Positions 24,925-33,922 of a stretch of 49,900 bases of DNA are shown in pieces. The notes under the pieces are model-generated. The model was not told the DNA's origin, ran no database searches, and worked only from the letters and a program-made list of their open reading frames with translations. The position numbers were made by a program, and so were the translations under genes. Every line of letters starts with the position of its first letter. Position 1 is the first letter of the stretch. Location: assembly GCF_000974365.1 (NCBI RefSeq), contig NZ_BAZW01000029.1, positions 1 to 49,900 of the forward strand, read 5' to 3'. This DNA comes from Geofilum rubicundum JCM 15548 (GTDB taxonomy: Bacteria; Bacteroidota; Bacteroidia; Bacteroidales; Marinilabiliaceae).

Positions 24925-25977
24925 ATGAATCGAATATGGCTGAGAGGATTTTGTGTGGTGGTTTTTCTTGTTTCAGGTTTAGCCGGAACACAGGTCTTAT
25001 ACGGACAAGTGCGGAATGCAGAGGTCGTTGCTTTTTATAATTTGGAAAATCTTTTTGATACCATCGATACCCCGGATGTGAACGACTTTGAGTTTACGCC
25101 GGAGGGACCCAAGAAGTGGAATTCTGAAAAATACAGTGCCAAATTGGGGCAGATGGCGTTGGTACTTGCTCAGTTGGGCATCGGGTATAATGAAGATGGA
25201 CCCTCTGTTATAGGTCTGTGTGAAATGGAAAACCGTCAGGTGTTGGTGGATTTGGTGAATACCGATGTCTTAAAAAATAGGGGGTATCAAATAATTCATT
25301 ATGATTCGCCCGACGAGAGAGGCATTGATGTGGCGCTTTTATATCAGGCGGATAAATTTCAGCCGGAAAACACGGTGTCGGCTCCATTGGTGATACGGGA
25401 TGAAAAGGGTGAGCAGATTTTGACACGCGACCAATTGGTCGTTTCGGGCCGGCTGAATGGTGAAAAGATGCATTTTATCGTTAATCACTGGCCTTCCCGG
25501 TACGGTGGCGAAGAAAGCAGTCGACCCTTTAGAAAGGAAGCAGCCTTGTTAACACGCGCTCTGGTCGATTCGATTATGGCCACGGAGCGAAAAGCCAAAA
25601 TTGTGGTGATGGGTGATTTAAATGATGACCCCGACAATGAGAGTGTTCTTAAGTATTTAAAGGCCTTGCCCGACCGTTCAAATTTGGAAAAAGGGGCTTT
25701 GTTCAATGCTACCGGTCCCCTGTTTGAGAAGGGACAGGGCACCTTGATTTACCGGGGTGTTTGGAACCTTTTTGATCAAATGATCATTTCCCAATCCTTA
25801 CTTAAGCCAAAAAAAGGCCAATACTATTTTGATTCGGCCCAAATTTTTAAGGAGGAATTCCTGCTTCAGCAGAAAGGCAAGTACAAGGGGTATACCTGGC
25901 GTACCTATGTCGGCAATAGCTATCATGGCGGTTTTAGCGATCATCTGCCCGCCTATATGGTACTGAAGAAAAAGTAA
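24925..25977 (+). CDS. Secreted endonuclease/exonuclease/phosphatase-family protein
   Basis: A 350-aa protein with a signal peptide (FCVVVFLVSGLAGTQVLYG). It has the metal-dependent EEP fold: VVAFYNLENLFDTIDTP (asparagine and aspartate of the first motif), GLCEMENRQVL (metal-binding glutamate), FIVNHWPSRYGGEESSRPFR, VVMGDLNDDPDNESV (catalytic GDxND) and HGGFSDHLPAYM (terminal SDH). All catalytic residues are present. The substrate could be extracellular DNA, a phosphodiester or a phospholipid; the family does not decide. It faces nadD convergently with 7 bp between stops. Confidence 0.88.
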   Translation: MNRIWLRGFCVVVFLVSGLAGTQVLYGQVRNAEVVAFYNLENLFDTIDTPDVNDFEFTPEGPKKWNSEKYSAKLGQMALVLAQLGIGYNEDGPSVIGLCEMENRQVLVDLVNTDVLKNRGYQIIHYDSPDERGIDVALLYQADKFQPENTVSAPLVIRDEKGEQILTRDQLVVSGRLNGEKMHFIVNHWPSRYGGEESSRPFRKEAALLTRALVDSIMATERKAKIVVMGDLNDDPDNESVLKYLKALPDRSNLEKGALFNATGPLFEKGQGTLIYRGVWNLFDQMIISQSLLKPKKGQYYFDSAQIFKEEFLLQQKGKYKGYTWRTYVGNSYHGGFSDHLPAYMVLKKK

Positions 25978-25984
25978 GGGCTGA

Positions 25985-26566
25985 TTAAACCGATGGATAA
26001 AGCTTGTTGTCCCGGATATAGTCGTACACCCCGTGCGGCAATAGATACCGAATGTTTTTGCCGGCTTGCAGCGCTTCCCGGATCATGGTGGATGAGAGGT
26101 CAAAGACCGGTGCCTGGATGATTTGAATGTTGGCATGTTTCTGCGCCTGGTCCAGGTCAAAACCGGGACGTGGATACACTAACAATGGGTGGCTTTCCAG
26201 CAAACGTTGCGCCTCTTTCCATTTGTCGATGGCCAGCAGATTGTCGGCTCCCATAATCACCGAAAAGTGATGGTCCGGATGCTGGCTGGATAACTGATCC
26301 AGAGTATCTATGGTGTAGGAGGGTCTCGGCAGGGCAAACTCAAAATCGCTGGCTTTAAAACGGGGTTCCAACTGAATGGCCCTTGTTAGGATGTCGAGTC
26401 GCACCTTTTCATCCAGAAGATCCCTGGATGTTTTAAAGGGATTTAAAGGGGTTACCACAAACCATATTTCTTCCGGTTTTTCGTATTCTAAAATGTAATT
26501 GGCCAGCGCCAGGTGGCCAATGTGTACAGGGTTAAAGGAACCGAAAAGGAGTCCGACATGCTTCAT
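25985..26566 (-). CDS. nadD: Nicotinate-nucleotide adenylyltransferase
   Basis: A 193-aa nucleotidyltransferase that makes nicotinate adenine dinucleotide in NAD synthesis. The HxGH-type motif is in GSFNPVHIGHLALANY (about 9-24) and the terminal ISSTMIREAL-like motif is LSSTMIREALQAG (about 156-168). Length is standard. It is the third gene of a yicC-gmk-nadD minus-strand operon, with a 24-bp gap from gmk. This order is common in Bacteroidota. Confidence 0.95.
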   Translation of the reverse strand: MKHVGLLFGSFNPVHIGHLALANYILEYEKPEEIWFVVTPLNPFKTSRDLLDEKVRLDILTRAIQLEPRFKASDFEFALPRPSYTIDTLDQLSSQHPDHHFSVIMGADNLLAIDKWKEAQRLLESHPLLVYPRPGFDLDQAQKHANIQIIQAPVFDLSSTMIREALQAGKNIRYLLPHGVYDYIRDNKLYPSV

Positions 26567-26590
26567 TCAAAAGTAGTTTTAGATCAATGG

Positions 26591-27163
26591 TTATTCTTGT
26601 TGAATAAATTGGCGCACCAGTTTTTCCGTTTTCCGACAGGCATCTTCCAAAACATCATTGATGATAATGTGATCAAATTCCGGCGCAAACTGAAGCTCAC
26701 GGGTGGCTTTGTTCACCCGCTTTTCAATGACCTCCTGATTGTCGGTGTTTCTGTTAATGAGTCGCTTACGAAGTTCATCCACGGAAGGCGGCTGAATAAA
26801 GAGCGACAAGGCCTCCTCCTTGTATTGTTTTTTGATGTTTACACCGCCCACAACATCCACATCGAATACCACATTTTTACCGGCATTTAACAAGCGTTCC
26901 ACTTCGCTTTTAAGTGTTCCGTAACTGGTGCCTGCATAGACTTCTTCCCATTCCAAAAAATCACCATTTTGCAACCTTTTTTTAAAGGTATCGTCGTCTA
27001 AAAAGTAGTAATCCACCCCGTGCTTTTCATTGATTCTGGGTGGGCGACTGGTGGCTGAAATACTAAAGGCTAAATTTAAATCCCTTGATAAAAGGTATTT
27101 AACAATGGTGGTTTTTCCGGAGCCTGAAGGGGCAGAGAGTATAATGAGTTTTCCTTTTTGCAT
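26591..27163 (-). CDS. gmk: Guanylate kinase
   Basis: A 190-aa enzyme that phosphorylates GMP to GDP. The P-loop APSGSGKTTIV is at about residues 10-20. The GMP-binding region is SISATSRPPRINEKHGVDYYF-like, visible as ATSRPPR and HGVDYYFL, followed by FLEWEEVYAGTSYGT. The lid region LINRNTDNQEVIEKR is also present. The ATG at 27163 gives the normal start (MQKGKLIILSAPSGS); the longer reading adds seven non-conserved residues. It sits between yicC and nadD in one operon. Confidence 0.95.
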   Translation of the reverse strand: MQKGKLIILSAPSGSGKTTIVKYLLSRDLNLAFSISATSRPPRINEKHGVDYYFLDDDTFKKRLQNGDFLEWEEVYAGTSYGTLKSEVERLLNAGKNVVFDVDVVGGVNIKKQYKEEALSLFIQPPSVDELRKRLINRNTDNQEVIEKRVNKATRELQFAPEFDHIIINDVLEDACRKTEKLVRQFIQQE

Positions 27164-27191
27164 GGTTCTGATTTGTGCGGTCACACTTTAA

Positions 27192-28064
27192 TTAGAGGAT
27201 GTTCAACATTTGTTCCTTAATCTTTTCCAACTCATCTTTCATTCGAATAACAAGGCGTTGAATGTCCGCATCATTGGCTTTGGAGCCAAGGGTGTTGATT
27301 TCACGACCGATTTCCTGAATGATGAAGGCCAGTTTTTTTCCCACGGGCTCATCTTCAGCTATGGTTTCATTAAAATAGTCGATGTGATTTTTCAGGCGGA
27401 CTTTTTCTTCGGTAATGTCCAGTTTTTCCAGGTAGTAAATCAGTTCCTGTTCAAAACGATTTTCGTCAATGTTCTTTTCGTTCCATTCATCCAGATTTTC
27501 CTTAATCCGGCTTTTGATCCGCTCAATGCGTTGCTTTTCAAAGGGCACCACTTCCTGACTCAGGGTGTCTATTTGGTGGATTCTGGCCGTAATGTCATCA
27601 TATAGGGCCGCTCCTTCCTGACGGCGGTATTGATTGATGGAGGCGATGGCTTCTGCGAGTCCGTCTTGCAGGGTCTTCCATTCCTCTGCATCCAATTCAG
27701 CCTGCTCCACTTTGAGCGTTTCCGGCAGGGTCAGTATGGTGCGGATGTAATCAGAGTGGCTGCTAATTTGTAGCTTGTCTGAAAGCTGACTCAGTTGCTT
27801 ATAGTAGTGTTCAAATACCTGCTCGTTTATTTGCGGAACCCTGTCGGCCGTCAACGACTCGATGGTAATTGAAATATCTACTTTGCCACGCTGCAATCCT
27901 GCCGATAACCGGTTGCGCATCTCCAGCTCTTTCTCTCTGTAAATGGTTGGCAGGCGCAGATTGAGATCCAGCTGTTTGCTGTTGAGGGATTTTATTTCAA
28001 TATGAATTTTTTTTTCTGGCAATTCACAAGTGGTCTTACCAAATCCGGTCATTGACTTTATCAT
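27192..28064 (-). CDS. yicC: YicC-family endoribonuclease
   Basis: A 290-aa protein with the family N-terminus MIKSMTGFGK and the C-terminal DUF1732 signature (ENRFEQELIYYLEKLDITEE; SHIDYF-like KNHIDYFNETI; PVGKKLAFIIQEIGREINT). YicC proteins in other bacteria are ribonucleases acting on small RNAs and structured RNA. The ATG at 28064 is used because the 70 extra residues of the longer reading are AT-rich and overlap the promoter box. It leads the yicC-gmk-nadD operon. Confidence 0.92.
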   Translation of the reverse strand: MIKSMTGFGKTTCELPEKKIHIEIKSLNSKQLDLNLRLPTIYREKELEMRNRLSAGLQRGKVDISITIESLTADRVPQINEQVFEHYYKQLSQLSDKLQISSHSDYIRTILTLPETLKVEQAELDAEEWKTLQDGLAEAIASINQYRRQEGAALYDDITARIHQIDTLSQEVVPFEKQRIERIKSRIKENLDEWNEKNIDENRFEQELIYYLEKLDITEEKVRLKNHIDYFNETIAEDEPVGKKLAFIIQEIGREINTLGSKANDADIQRLVIRMKDELEKIKEQMLNIL

Positions 28065-28094
28065 CTGTCTGTGGCTTAAAATTATTAATAGCAG

Positions 28095-28102
28095 CAAATT
28101 TA
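28095..28102 (-). promoter_or_regulatory. Predicted -7 element for the yicC-gmk-nadD operon
   Basis: The minus strand reads TAAATTTG, a perfect TAnnTTTG, placing the start site near 28088 and giving a leader of about 24 bases. It lies inside the longer YicC reading and therefore supports the ATG at 28064. Confidence 0.5.
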
Positions 28103-28152
28103 CGGATTTCTTTTTTATGGTTATAGGGATTTGCGTAATGGATTGGTGAATA

Positions 28153-28190
28153 GGCTTAGCGTAGTTTAAAACTACGCTAAGCCATTTTTT
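28153..28190 (+). terminator. Strong hairpin with T-tract, no obvious upstream plus-strand gene
   Basis: GGCTTAGCGTAGTTT (28153-28167) and AAACTACGCTAAGCC (28169-28183) are perfect complements and are followed on the plus strand by a run of T from 28185. The shape is that of an intrinsic terminator for plus-strand RNA, but the nearest plus-strand gene upstream ends at 25977. It may insulate the fasciclin gene from antisense transcription across yicC-gmk-nadD. Confidence 0.6.
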
Positions 28191-28334
28191 TTCTTTTAGT
28201 AAGTTGTTGATTTTTAATTGTCTGGCATTTGTCGGTAAAAATTTGTTTATCTTTTTCTGAAAAAGATTAAACAAAAACAGAGCCGTACTGTTTAACTCAC
28301 AAAACCAATTAAATGTATTGCTAATTAAAATTCA

Positions 28335-29678
28335 ATGATTATGAAAAAGTTTTTGAAAATTCAAATGTTGGCTGTTTTACTGGCAGCTTTTACCTTATCA
28401 GCATGTGATAGTGATGAGGATGACAAAGTAGATGAGGTGATGACCAATACCATTGTTGATGTGGCAGTTGGGAGTGATGATTTTTCTGTTTTGGTGGAAG
28501 CTGTGACGCGTGTTGGTCTGGTGGATGCCTTAGCTGATCCCAATGCTTCCCTCACCGTATTTGCGCCAACCGATGCTGCTTTTAGTGCCCTGTTAACCGA
28601 ATTGGGTGCCTCATCTTTGGACGATATTTCTGATGAATTGCTGACTTCTGTTTTATTGTATCACGTTTTGGGTGAACAAATGACGGCGACTCAATTAAGT
28701 GACGGGTATTACAGTACCCTTTCTGCCGGACCTGCCGAGGGCTTAAATCTTTCTTTGTATAAGAATGGATTAATGCTGAATGACCGGGCGGAGATTACCA
28801 CCGCAAATGTCATGGCTGATAATGGTGTGATTCATGTGATTGATAAAGTGATTTTACCCTTGTCAATTACCGGACACGCTGTGGCCAACAGTTCCTTTAG
28901 TTCCTTGGTGGCTGCGGTTGTAAAGGCCGAATTGGATGAGACATTGGCTTCTGATGATGTTCGTTTTACTGTGTTTGCGCCTGTTAACAGCGCTTTTGAT
29001 CAGTTGCTGACCGATTTGGGTGTGACGCTGGATGATTTAACAGCCGAAGCTTTAAGTCCCATCTTACTCTACCATGTATTGGATGGCGTTAATCCGTCCT
29101 CTTCTGTGACGGCCGGATATTTTCCTACGCTGGCGACGGCTTTTGAGAAAAATGTGTCATTGGGTATTTCTACCGACGATGGGGTAGTACTTAACGGATC
29201 ATCCAATGTGGCTGTGGTGGATGTAGTAGCAACCAACGGGGTGATTCATGCCATTGATGAGGTGTTACTTCAACCCAACATAGTGGATGTGGCCCTCAGT
29301 AATCCCGCCTTTTCTATTTTGGTGGAGGCCGTTGTGAAGGCGGAATTGGTTGACGCGCTTTCAGGGGATGGACCATTGACGGTTTTTGCACCGACCAATG
29401 CTGCTTTTGAAGCACTTTTTGAAACGCTTGAGGTAGATGGTATTGCGGATTTGGATGTGACCTTGTTGACTTCAGTACTCTTATCACATGTGGTTAGTGG
29501 AAACGTTGTTTCAGGTGATTTGTCCTCTTCAAGTGTCCCAACGCTCAACACTGAGAAATCAATTGATGTGGTTGTTAATGGGGGAGTAAGCCTCGATGGA
29601 GACATCAATGTGGTGTTGGCAGACGTGCAAACCAAGAATGGTGTGATACATGTTATTGATGGTGTTATTTTGCCATAA
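28335..29678 (+). CDS. Three-domain fasciclin (FAS1) lipoprotein
   Basis: A 447-aa secreted lipoprotein (signal ending TLSAC, cysteine about 24) with three consecutive FAS1 domains of about 135 residues. Each carries the H1 box (LTVFAPTDAAFSALL; FTVFAPVNSAFDQLL; LTVFAPTNAAFEALF) and the H2 box (NGVIHVIDKVILP; NGVIHAIDEVLLQP; NGVIHVIDGVILP). The YH motif (LLYHVL) is intact in the first two domains and reads LLSHVV in the third. FAS1 domains mediate adhesion and matrix interactions. The protein is very acidic after the lipidated cysteine. It has its own terminator and is followed by a light/B12-type regulator. Confidence 0.93.
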   Translation: MIMKKFLKIQMLAVLLAAFTLSACDSDEDDKVDEVMTNTIVDVAVGSDDFSVLVEAVTRVGLVDALADPNASLTVFAPTDAAFSALLTELGASSLDDISDELLTSVLLYHVLGEQMTATQLSDGYYSTLSAGPAEGLNLSLYKNGLMLNDRAEITTANVMADNGVIHVIDKVILPLSITGHAVANSSFSSLVAAVVKAELDETLASDDVRFTVFAPVNSAFDQLLTDLGVTLDDLTAEALSPILLYHVLDGVNPSSSVTAGYFPTLATAFEKNVSLGISTDDGVVLNGSSNVAVVDVVATNGVIHAIDEVLLQPNIVDVALSNPAFSILVEAVVKAELVDALSGDGPLTVFAPTNAAFEALFETLEVDGIADLDVTLLTSVLLSHVVSGNVVSGDLSSSSVPTLNTEKSIDVVVNGGVSLDGDINVVLADVQTKNGVIHVIDGVILP

Positions 29679-29752
29679 TTTCACACCCTCCGCTCTATGA
29701 ATGGATGATTTTTTGACAGGCCTTCTATTTTTTGGTTAGTATTTAGGCTTGA

Positions 29753-29796
29753 AATCTTCACTTCCTGAAGTTGTTTACAGGAAGTGAAGATTTTTT
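29753..29796 (+). terminator. Intrinsic terminator after the fasciclin gene
   Basis: AATCTTCACTTCCTG (29753-29767) pairs perfectly with CAGGAAGTGAAGATT (29778-29792), with a 10-base loop and a T-run at 29791-29796. Confidence 0.85.
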
Positions 29797-29830
29797 CTTC
29801 CTGAAATGAGGCTGTTATCCGATACTGTTT

Positions 29831-29838
29831 TATTTTTG
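29831..29838 (+). promoter_or_regulatory. Predicted -7 element for the MerR/B12 regulator
   Basis: TATTTTTG matches TAnnTTTG. The expected start site near 29845 leaves about 64 bases of leader before the ATG at 29909. The -33 region is not clear. Confidence 0.5.
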
Positions 29839-29908
29839 CAGGCATAATTTGAACAAAACCAAGGCTTGCATGGTTTATTCATTTGATATAATAGGCAATC
29901 AACACACC

Positions 29909-30802
29909 ATGGGTAAGTATTCAATAAAAGATTTAGAAAAGATTTCTGGCATTAAAGCGCATACCATTCGTATGTGGGAGCGACGGTACAAACTGATCGA
30001 ACCCCAACGAACCGATACCAATATCAGGTATTATTCGGATTGTGATTTAAAGCGCTTGTTGAATATTTCAATATTAAACCATAACGGCATTAAAATTTCG
30101 CACATTGCCGGTTTTTCAGATGCAGAAATCAAAAACCGTGTGCTGGATCTTTCTATTGACGGACGCAGCAGTAATGTGCAAATTGAGAATCTTATGGTGG
30201 CCATGTTGGAATTGGACGAAACCAAATTCCTCAATGCCTTATCTGGTGCCATTATTAAGTTTGGTTTTGAAACTTCGGTTGAGACGATTCTCTTTCCTTT
30301 TTTGGAGCGAATAGGCGTGCTGTGGCAAGCAGGGACCATTAATCCTGCCCAGGAGCATTTTATGTCGAATCTCATTCGTCAAAAATTGTTTGTGGCCATT
30401 GACAATGAAATGCAATCGCCTGTGCACAACGGCCCGCGCATTATTCTCTTTTTGGCCGAGCATGAGCAACATGAAATTTCCCTGCTTTTCTATAATTTGA
30501 TTGCCCGTAAAGAAGGTTTGGAAGTGATTTATCTGGGCTCGGGCGTGCCTATGAATGATCTGCAATTGATCCATCAGTTGCGACCGGCGGATATGTTTAT
30601 GACCTCTTTTATTTCGGCCATTGAGAAAGAGGACTTGGAAATTTTGTTGCTTCGATACCAGGAATTGTTTCCAGATGTTCCTTTCTGGATCTCGGGCTAC
30701 CAGGTAAAGGAAAATAATCCGGCCTTGCCGGAAGGTTTTGCCGTCATCCCCCACATTAAAGCTTTTAAAGAGGCGGTGAGGTTGTTGAAGTATTCTGAGT
30801 AA
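29909..30802 (+). CDS. MerR-family regulator with cobalamin-binding domain (CarH/LitR-like)
   Basis: A 297-aa protein. Residues 1-70 form a MerR winged helix (YSIKDLEKISGIKAHTIRMW, then ERRY). A helical B12-binding subdomain contains W-x9-EH (LWQAGTINPAQEH, about 137-149), the hallmark of adenosylcobalamin photoreceptors of the CarH type. A Rossmann-like B12 domain carries the likely lower-ligand histidine in EQHE (about 186-189) and LGSGVPMNDL. In the known family, AdoCbl-bound tetramers repress in the dark and release DNA on illumination. The ATG at 29909 starts exactly at the MerR domain. Targets are unknown; the fasciclin and MATE genes flank it. Confidence 0.88.
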   Translation: MGKYSIKDLEKISGIKAHTIRMWERRYKLIEPQRTDTNIRYYSDCDLKRLLNISILNHNGIKISHIAGFSDAEIKNRVLDLSIDGRSSNVQIENLMVAMLELDETKFLNALSGAIIKFGFETSVETILFPFLERIGVLWQAGTINPAQEHFMSNLIRQKLFVAIDNEMQSPVHNGPRIILFLAEHEQHEISLLFYNLIARKEGLEVIYLGSGVPMNDLQLIHQLRPADMFMTSFISAIEKEDLEILLLRYQELFPDVPFWISGYQVKENNPALPEGFAVIPHIKAFKEAVRLLKYSE

Positions 30803-30821
30803 CCACTTTGAACTGCCCCCT

Positions 30822-32156
30822 TTAGTATTTCACAATGCCCTTCTTTTTCCAATGGCCACTTTTATAATACAGCCAGGTGCCGATTAGTCCAATGAACCAT
30901 CCGGAAGGAATGCTCCACCAAATGCCGGTTTCTCCAATTTGTCCCGATAAGTACCAGGCAATGGGTATGCGTATGATCCAAAGTGATATCAGGGTTATAA
31001 ACATGGGAACCAGGGTGTCTCCGGCTCCACGCAGCATGCCGTGCATCACAAACATGGATGAGAAGACAATGTAAAAGGAGCTGACAATGATTAAATATTC
31101 GTGTCCTTGTCGGATCACCTCCGGATCACCGCTGAAAAGCGCCATCATGTTGTTTCCCCAAAGTATAACGATCAGCATGACGGCCAGACTAATGGCCCAG
31201 GCCATTTTCAGGGTGGCCCAAACACCTTTGCGTATGCGATCGATTTTGTTGGCGCCCAGATTTTGACCCACAAAGGCCGACAGTGCCGAAGCCAGATTCA
31301 TGGCCGGCATAGCTGCCAGGGCATCTATGCGACTGGCTGCGGTGTAGGCGGCCAGTGTAACTGTGTCAAAGTTATTGATGATGCGAATGAGGGCCAACAT
31401 CCCTAAGGCGACAAAGGTCTGTTGAAATCCGGTAGGTAAGCCAATTTTCACACTTTGCCAGAAAGTGTATGGGTCAAATGTGATGGTTTTCACACTAAAA
31501 TGGATCAGGTGGTCGCGCCGGTTTAAATAAAAAATGGCCGTGACAAAAGCCCCGGTCTGCGCCATCACCGTCGCCCAGGCAGCACCGGCCACTCCCCATT
31601 TAAAGACAATAATAAAAAGCAGATCAAGTCCGATATTGGCCACCGTGGCAATGGCTAAAAAAAGTAGCGGGGTGCGACTGTCGCCCAGGCCCCTTAAAAT
31701 GGAGGATGTCCCGTTGAACCCAAAAAAGCTCACCATTCCAATCATATACACATTGAAATAGGCCAGAGCATGGGGCATTACATCCTCTCCGATATTTAGC
31801 AGGGTGAAAATTTCGCGGCTAAAGAAGATGCCGATGGCGGTGAGCGCAATGCCGGCTCCAAACATGAACAGGTAAATGGTGCCAATGGCTTGCTTGACGC
31901 GGGCATAATCGCGCCCCCCAAAGTATTGACTGATGACAATGGTGGCGCCACTGCCAATGCCAATGATGAAGGCAATGAGCGTGTAAAAGATGGGAAAAGA
32001 GGCCCCCACCGCAGCTAAAGCTTCGGTTCCCAGATAATTTCCAACAATGATGCTGTCAATGATGTTATAGAATTGCTGTAACAGATTCCCAATCACCAAT
32101 GGTAATGCAAATTTGAAAATAAGTCCGGCTTCTGTTCCCGATGTGAGGTCCTTCAT
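30822..32156 (-). CDS. MATE-family multidrug/toxin efflux transporter
   Basis: A 444-aa cation-coupled exporter with twelve hydrophobic segments in two homologous halves. The first half opens with LIFKFALPLVIGNLLQQFYN and the second with PTGFQQTFVALGMLALIRII. NYLGTEALAAVGASFPIFY and AASRIDALAAMPAMNLASAL are typical NorM/DinF features. The ATG at 32156 puts the usual short cytoplasmic tail (MKDLTSGTEA) before the first helix. It converges with the MerR regulator (19 bp between stops) and diverges from the DUF3078 gene. Confidence 0.92.
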   Translation of the reverse strand: MKDLTSGTEAGLIFKFALPLVIGNLLQQFYNIIDSIIVGNYLGTEALAAVGASFPIFYTLIAFIIGIGSGATIVISQYFGGRDYARVKQAIGTIYLFMFGAGIALTAIGIFFSREIFTLLNIGEDVMPHALAYFNVYMIGMVSFFGFNGTSSILRGLGDSRTPLLFLAIATVANIGLDLLFIIVFKWGVAGAAWATVMAQTGAFVTAIFYLNRRDHLIHFSVKTITFDPYTFWQSVKIGLPTGFQQTFVALGMLALIRIINNFDTVTLAAYTAASRIDALAAMPAMNLASALSAFVGQNLGANKIDRIRKGVWATLKMAWAISLAVMLIVILWGNNMMALFSGDPEVIRQGHEYLIIVSSFYIVFSSMFVMHGMLRGAGDTLVPMFITLISLWIIRIPIAWYLSGQIGETGIWWSIPSGWFIGLIGTWLYYKSGHWKKKGIVKY

Positions 32157-32292
32157 TTTTACAAAACAACGGAATTTTTTTGGAGATAGAAGAAGAATTG
32201 GCAGTTTTTTTGTAAGGAATTCGACCATGGAGAAGTCGGCCATTTAGGGCTTGCACTTTTAGTCCTTAATTTTTTATGTCGTTAATTTCAGC

Positions 32293-32300
32293 TAGTTTTG
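32293..32300 (+). promoter_or_regulatory. Predicted -7 element for the DUF3078 gene
   Basis: TAGTTTTG matches TAnnTTTG. A start site near 32307 leaves about 26 bases before the ATG at 32333. Confidence 0.5.
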
Positions 32301-32332
32301 CAGCGCTTGTTTTGTTCAATTAACTTATTCGG

Positions 32333-33817
32333 ATGAGAATTAAGACGATCTTAGGATTTTTGTTGTTTTTTGGGGTGGTCCAAAGCAGTAATGGACAGAC
32401 TGCGGTGGACAGGTATTTTCCGGATTATGTTTTACCGGAGTGGTGGTTTGAACCCATGGGGGCCGAATGGTTGCACGATCAGATGTTGGAAGAGGTCAGG
32501 CGCCAAAACGAAATGAAGAAATTAAAAGGCGCCCGAATTCCTTTTTATTCAACTCCTTTTTTGGCAGGAGCCGAGGTTTTAGATGTTAATGTTTCCAGAG
32601 CTCATATTGTTTCCCATCTGCAACAGCGACCACTAAATGTTTATCACTTAGAATATGCCCTTCATAAGCCGGGCGGCTATTGGGCCCATGCCCTGCCAAA
32701 TATTTATAAGAGTCCGCCGGTGCCGGATTTAATGGATTTTGATTCGGAAGTGGAGAAGACGCCCTTCGACCGGTATCAGAATTTTTTAAAGCATCCCGGG
32801 CGGGCCGATACGCTTCATGCTCAAATGATGAAGGAGGGCTTTTCGAGGGAACGCTTTATGAGGCAATTGTATCATACAAGCCCTTCTGTGGTTCAGTACG
32901 ATTGGTATGAATTGCCCGATCCGCCACAAGTCTTTGGAGAGGCCAGTCGCTTGTCCCGCAATACCAGTTCCCGAAGTATAGAACACCTCTTTAATGCCAG
33001 GGAGATCAATCGGCCAGGGCGTTTGGAAAAGGTGGATATGGCCAAAAGACCCTGGGTGTTTTCGGGAACGGAGCATGTTCAGTTTTCTCAGGCTTATTTA
33101 AAGAATTGGGTAAAGGGGGGACAGCAGTCATTAGCCCTGTTAAGTGATTTACGGTTTTCTGCGGTTTATAAAGATGAAAATACCCAATGGGAGAACAATC
33201 TGATTCATAAAGTCGGATTCATTGATAGTGATGGAAGCAAATCGCGCATCAATGACGACTTAATAGAAATTTCCAGTAAATATGGGGTGAATGCCAGTAA
33301 AAAGTGGTACTACAGTTTGCTGTTCAATTTTAGAACCCAGTTTTTTCAGGGTTACAGCAGCAAAGATGTGGACAAGGAAACGCCCATTTCTGCGTTTATG
33401 GCACCTGCCTTTTGGTCGTTGGCCGCAGGTATGGATTACAAAACCAAGAATTTTACACTGATGTTATCGCCTTTGACCAGCAGGGTCACCATGGTGTTGG
33501 ATACGGCGACCATCGATCAGACCAGATACAGTATTCCTGAGGATAAGAAATCCATGTTTTTCATGGGGGGATCCTTACAGAACAATATCAAATGGGACAT
33601 CACCAAGGACATCAAACTTTCCTCCGCGATGAACGTTTTTTATGATTATTTTGAGAAAGAGGATAAGGTACAGGCCGAGTGGGATATTATTCTGGACATG
33701 AAAATTAATGTCTTTTTGACCACGCGCATTGTTACGAATTTCAGGTATTTTGAAAGTGAATCAAGTAAAATACAGGCCAGGGAGAATTTGAGCATTGCGT
33801 TCCGCCTGCACTTTTAG
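32333..33817 (+). CDS. DUF3078 outer-membrane beta-barrel-like protein
   Basis: A 494-aa exported protein (signal TILGFLLFFGVVQSSNG). The N-terminal half is predicted soluble and proline-rich. The C-terminal half (from about 225) has alternating strands and contains SQAYLKNWVKGGQQSLALLS, WENNLIHKVGFIDSD and DDLIEISSKYG, which I recognise as DUF3078, and ends in an aromatic residue (AFRLHF) as barrel proteins do. No function is established for this family, which is widespread in Bacteroidota. It has its own promoter and probable terminator. Confidence 0.8.
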   Translation: MRIKTILGFLLFFGVVQSSNGQTAVDRYFPDYVLPEWWFEPMGAEWLHDQMLEEVRRQNEMKKLKGARIPFYSTPFLAGAEVLDVNVSRAHIVSHLQQRPLNVYHLEYALHKPGGYWAHALPNIYKSPPVPDLMDFDSEVEKTPFDRYQNFLKHPGRADTLHAQMMKEGFSRERFMRQLYHTSPSVVQYDWYELPDPPQVFGEASRLSRNTSSRSIEHLFNAREINRPGRLEKVDMAKRPWVFSGTEHVQFSQAYLKNWVKGGQQSLALLSDLRFSAVYKDENTQWENNLIHKVGFIDSDGSKSRINDDLIEISSKYGVNASKKWYYSLLFNFRTQFFQGYSSKDVDKETPISAFMAPAFWSLAAGMDYKTKNFTLMLSPLTSRVTMVLDTATIDQTRYSIPEDKKSMFFMGGSLQNNIKWDITKDIKLSSAMNVFYDYFEKEDKVQAEWDIILDMKINVFLTTRIVTNFRYFESESSKIQARENLSIAFRLHF

Positions 33818-33922
33818 CCCGGGAGCTTGGCCTGAATGGCGCCCTCCGGTGGATGAAGGTTTTTATTTGCGGGTTTTAACTTTTTATAACAGTATTTGCT
33901 GGCGCTATCCTGTTTTCAGTCA

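Noticed and set aside
28065-28274. Extended N-terminus of YicC
   Set aside because: The 70 extra residues are AT-rich, contain the predicted promoter and a terminator hairpin, and precede the universally conserved MIKSMTGFG start.
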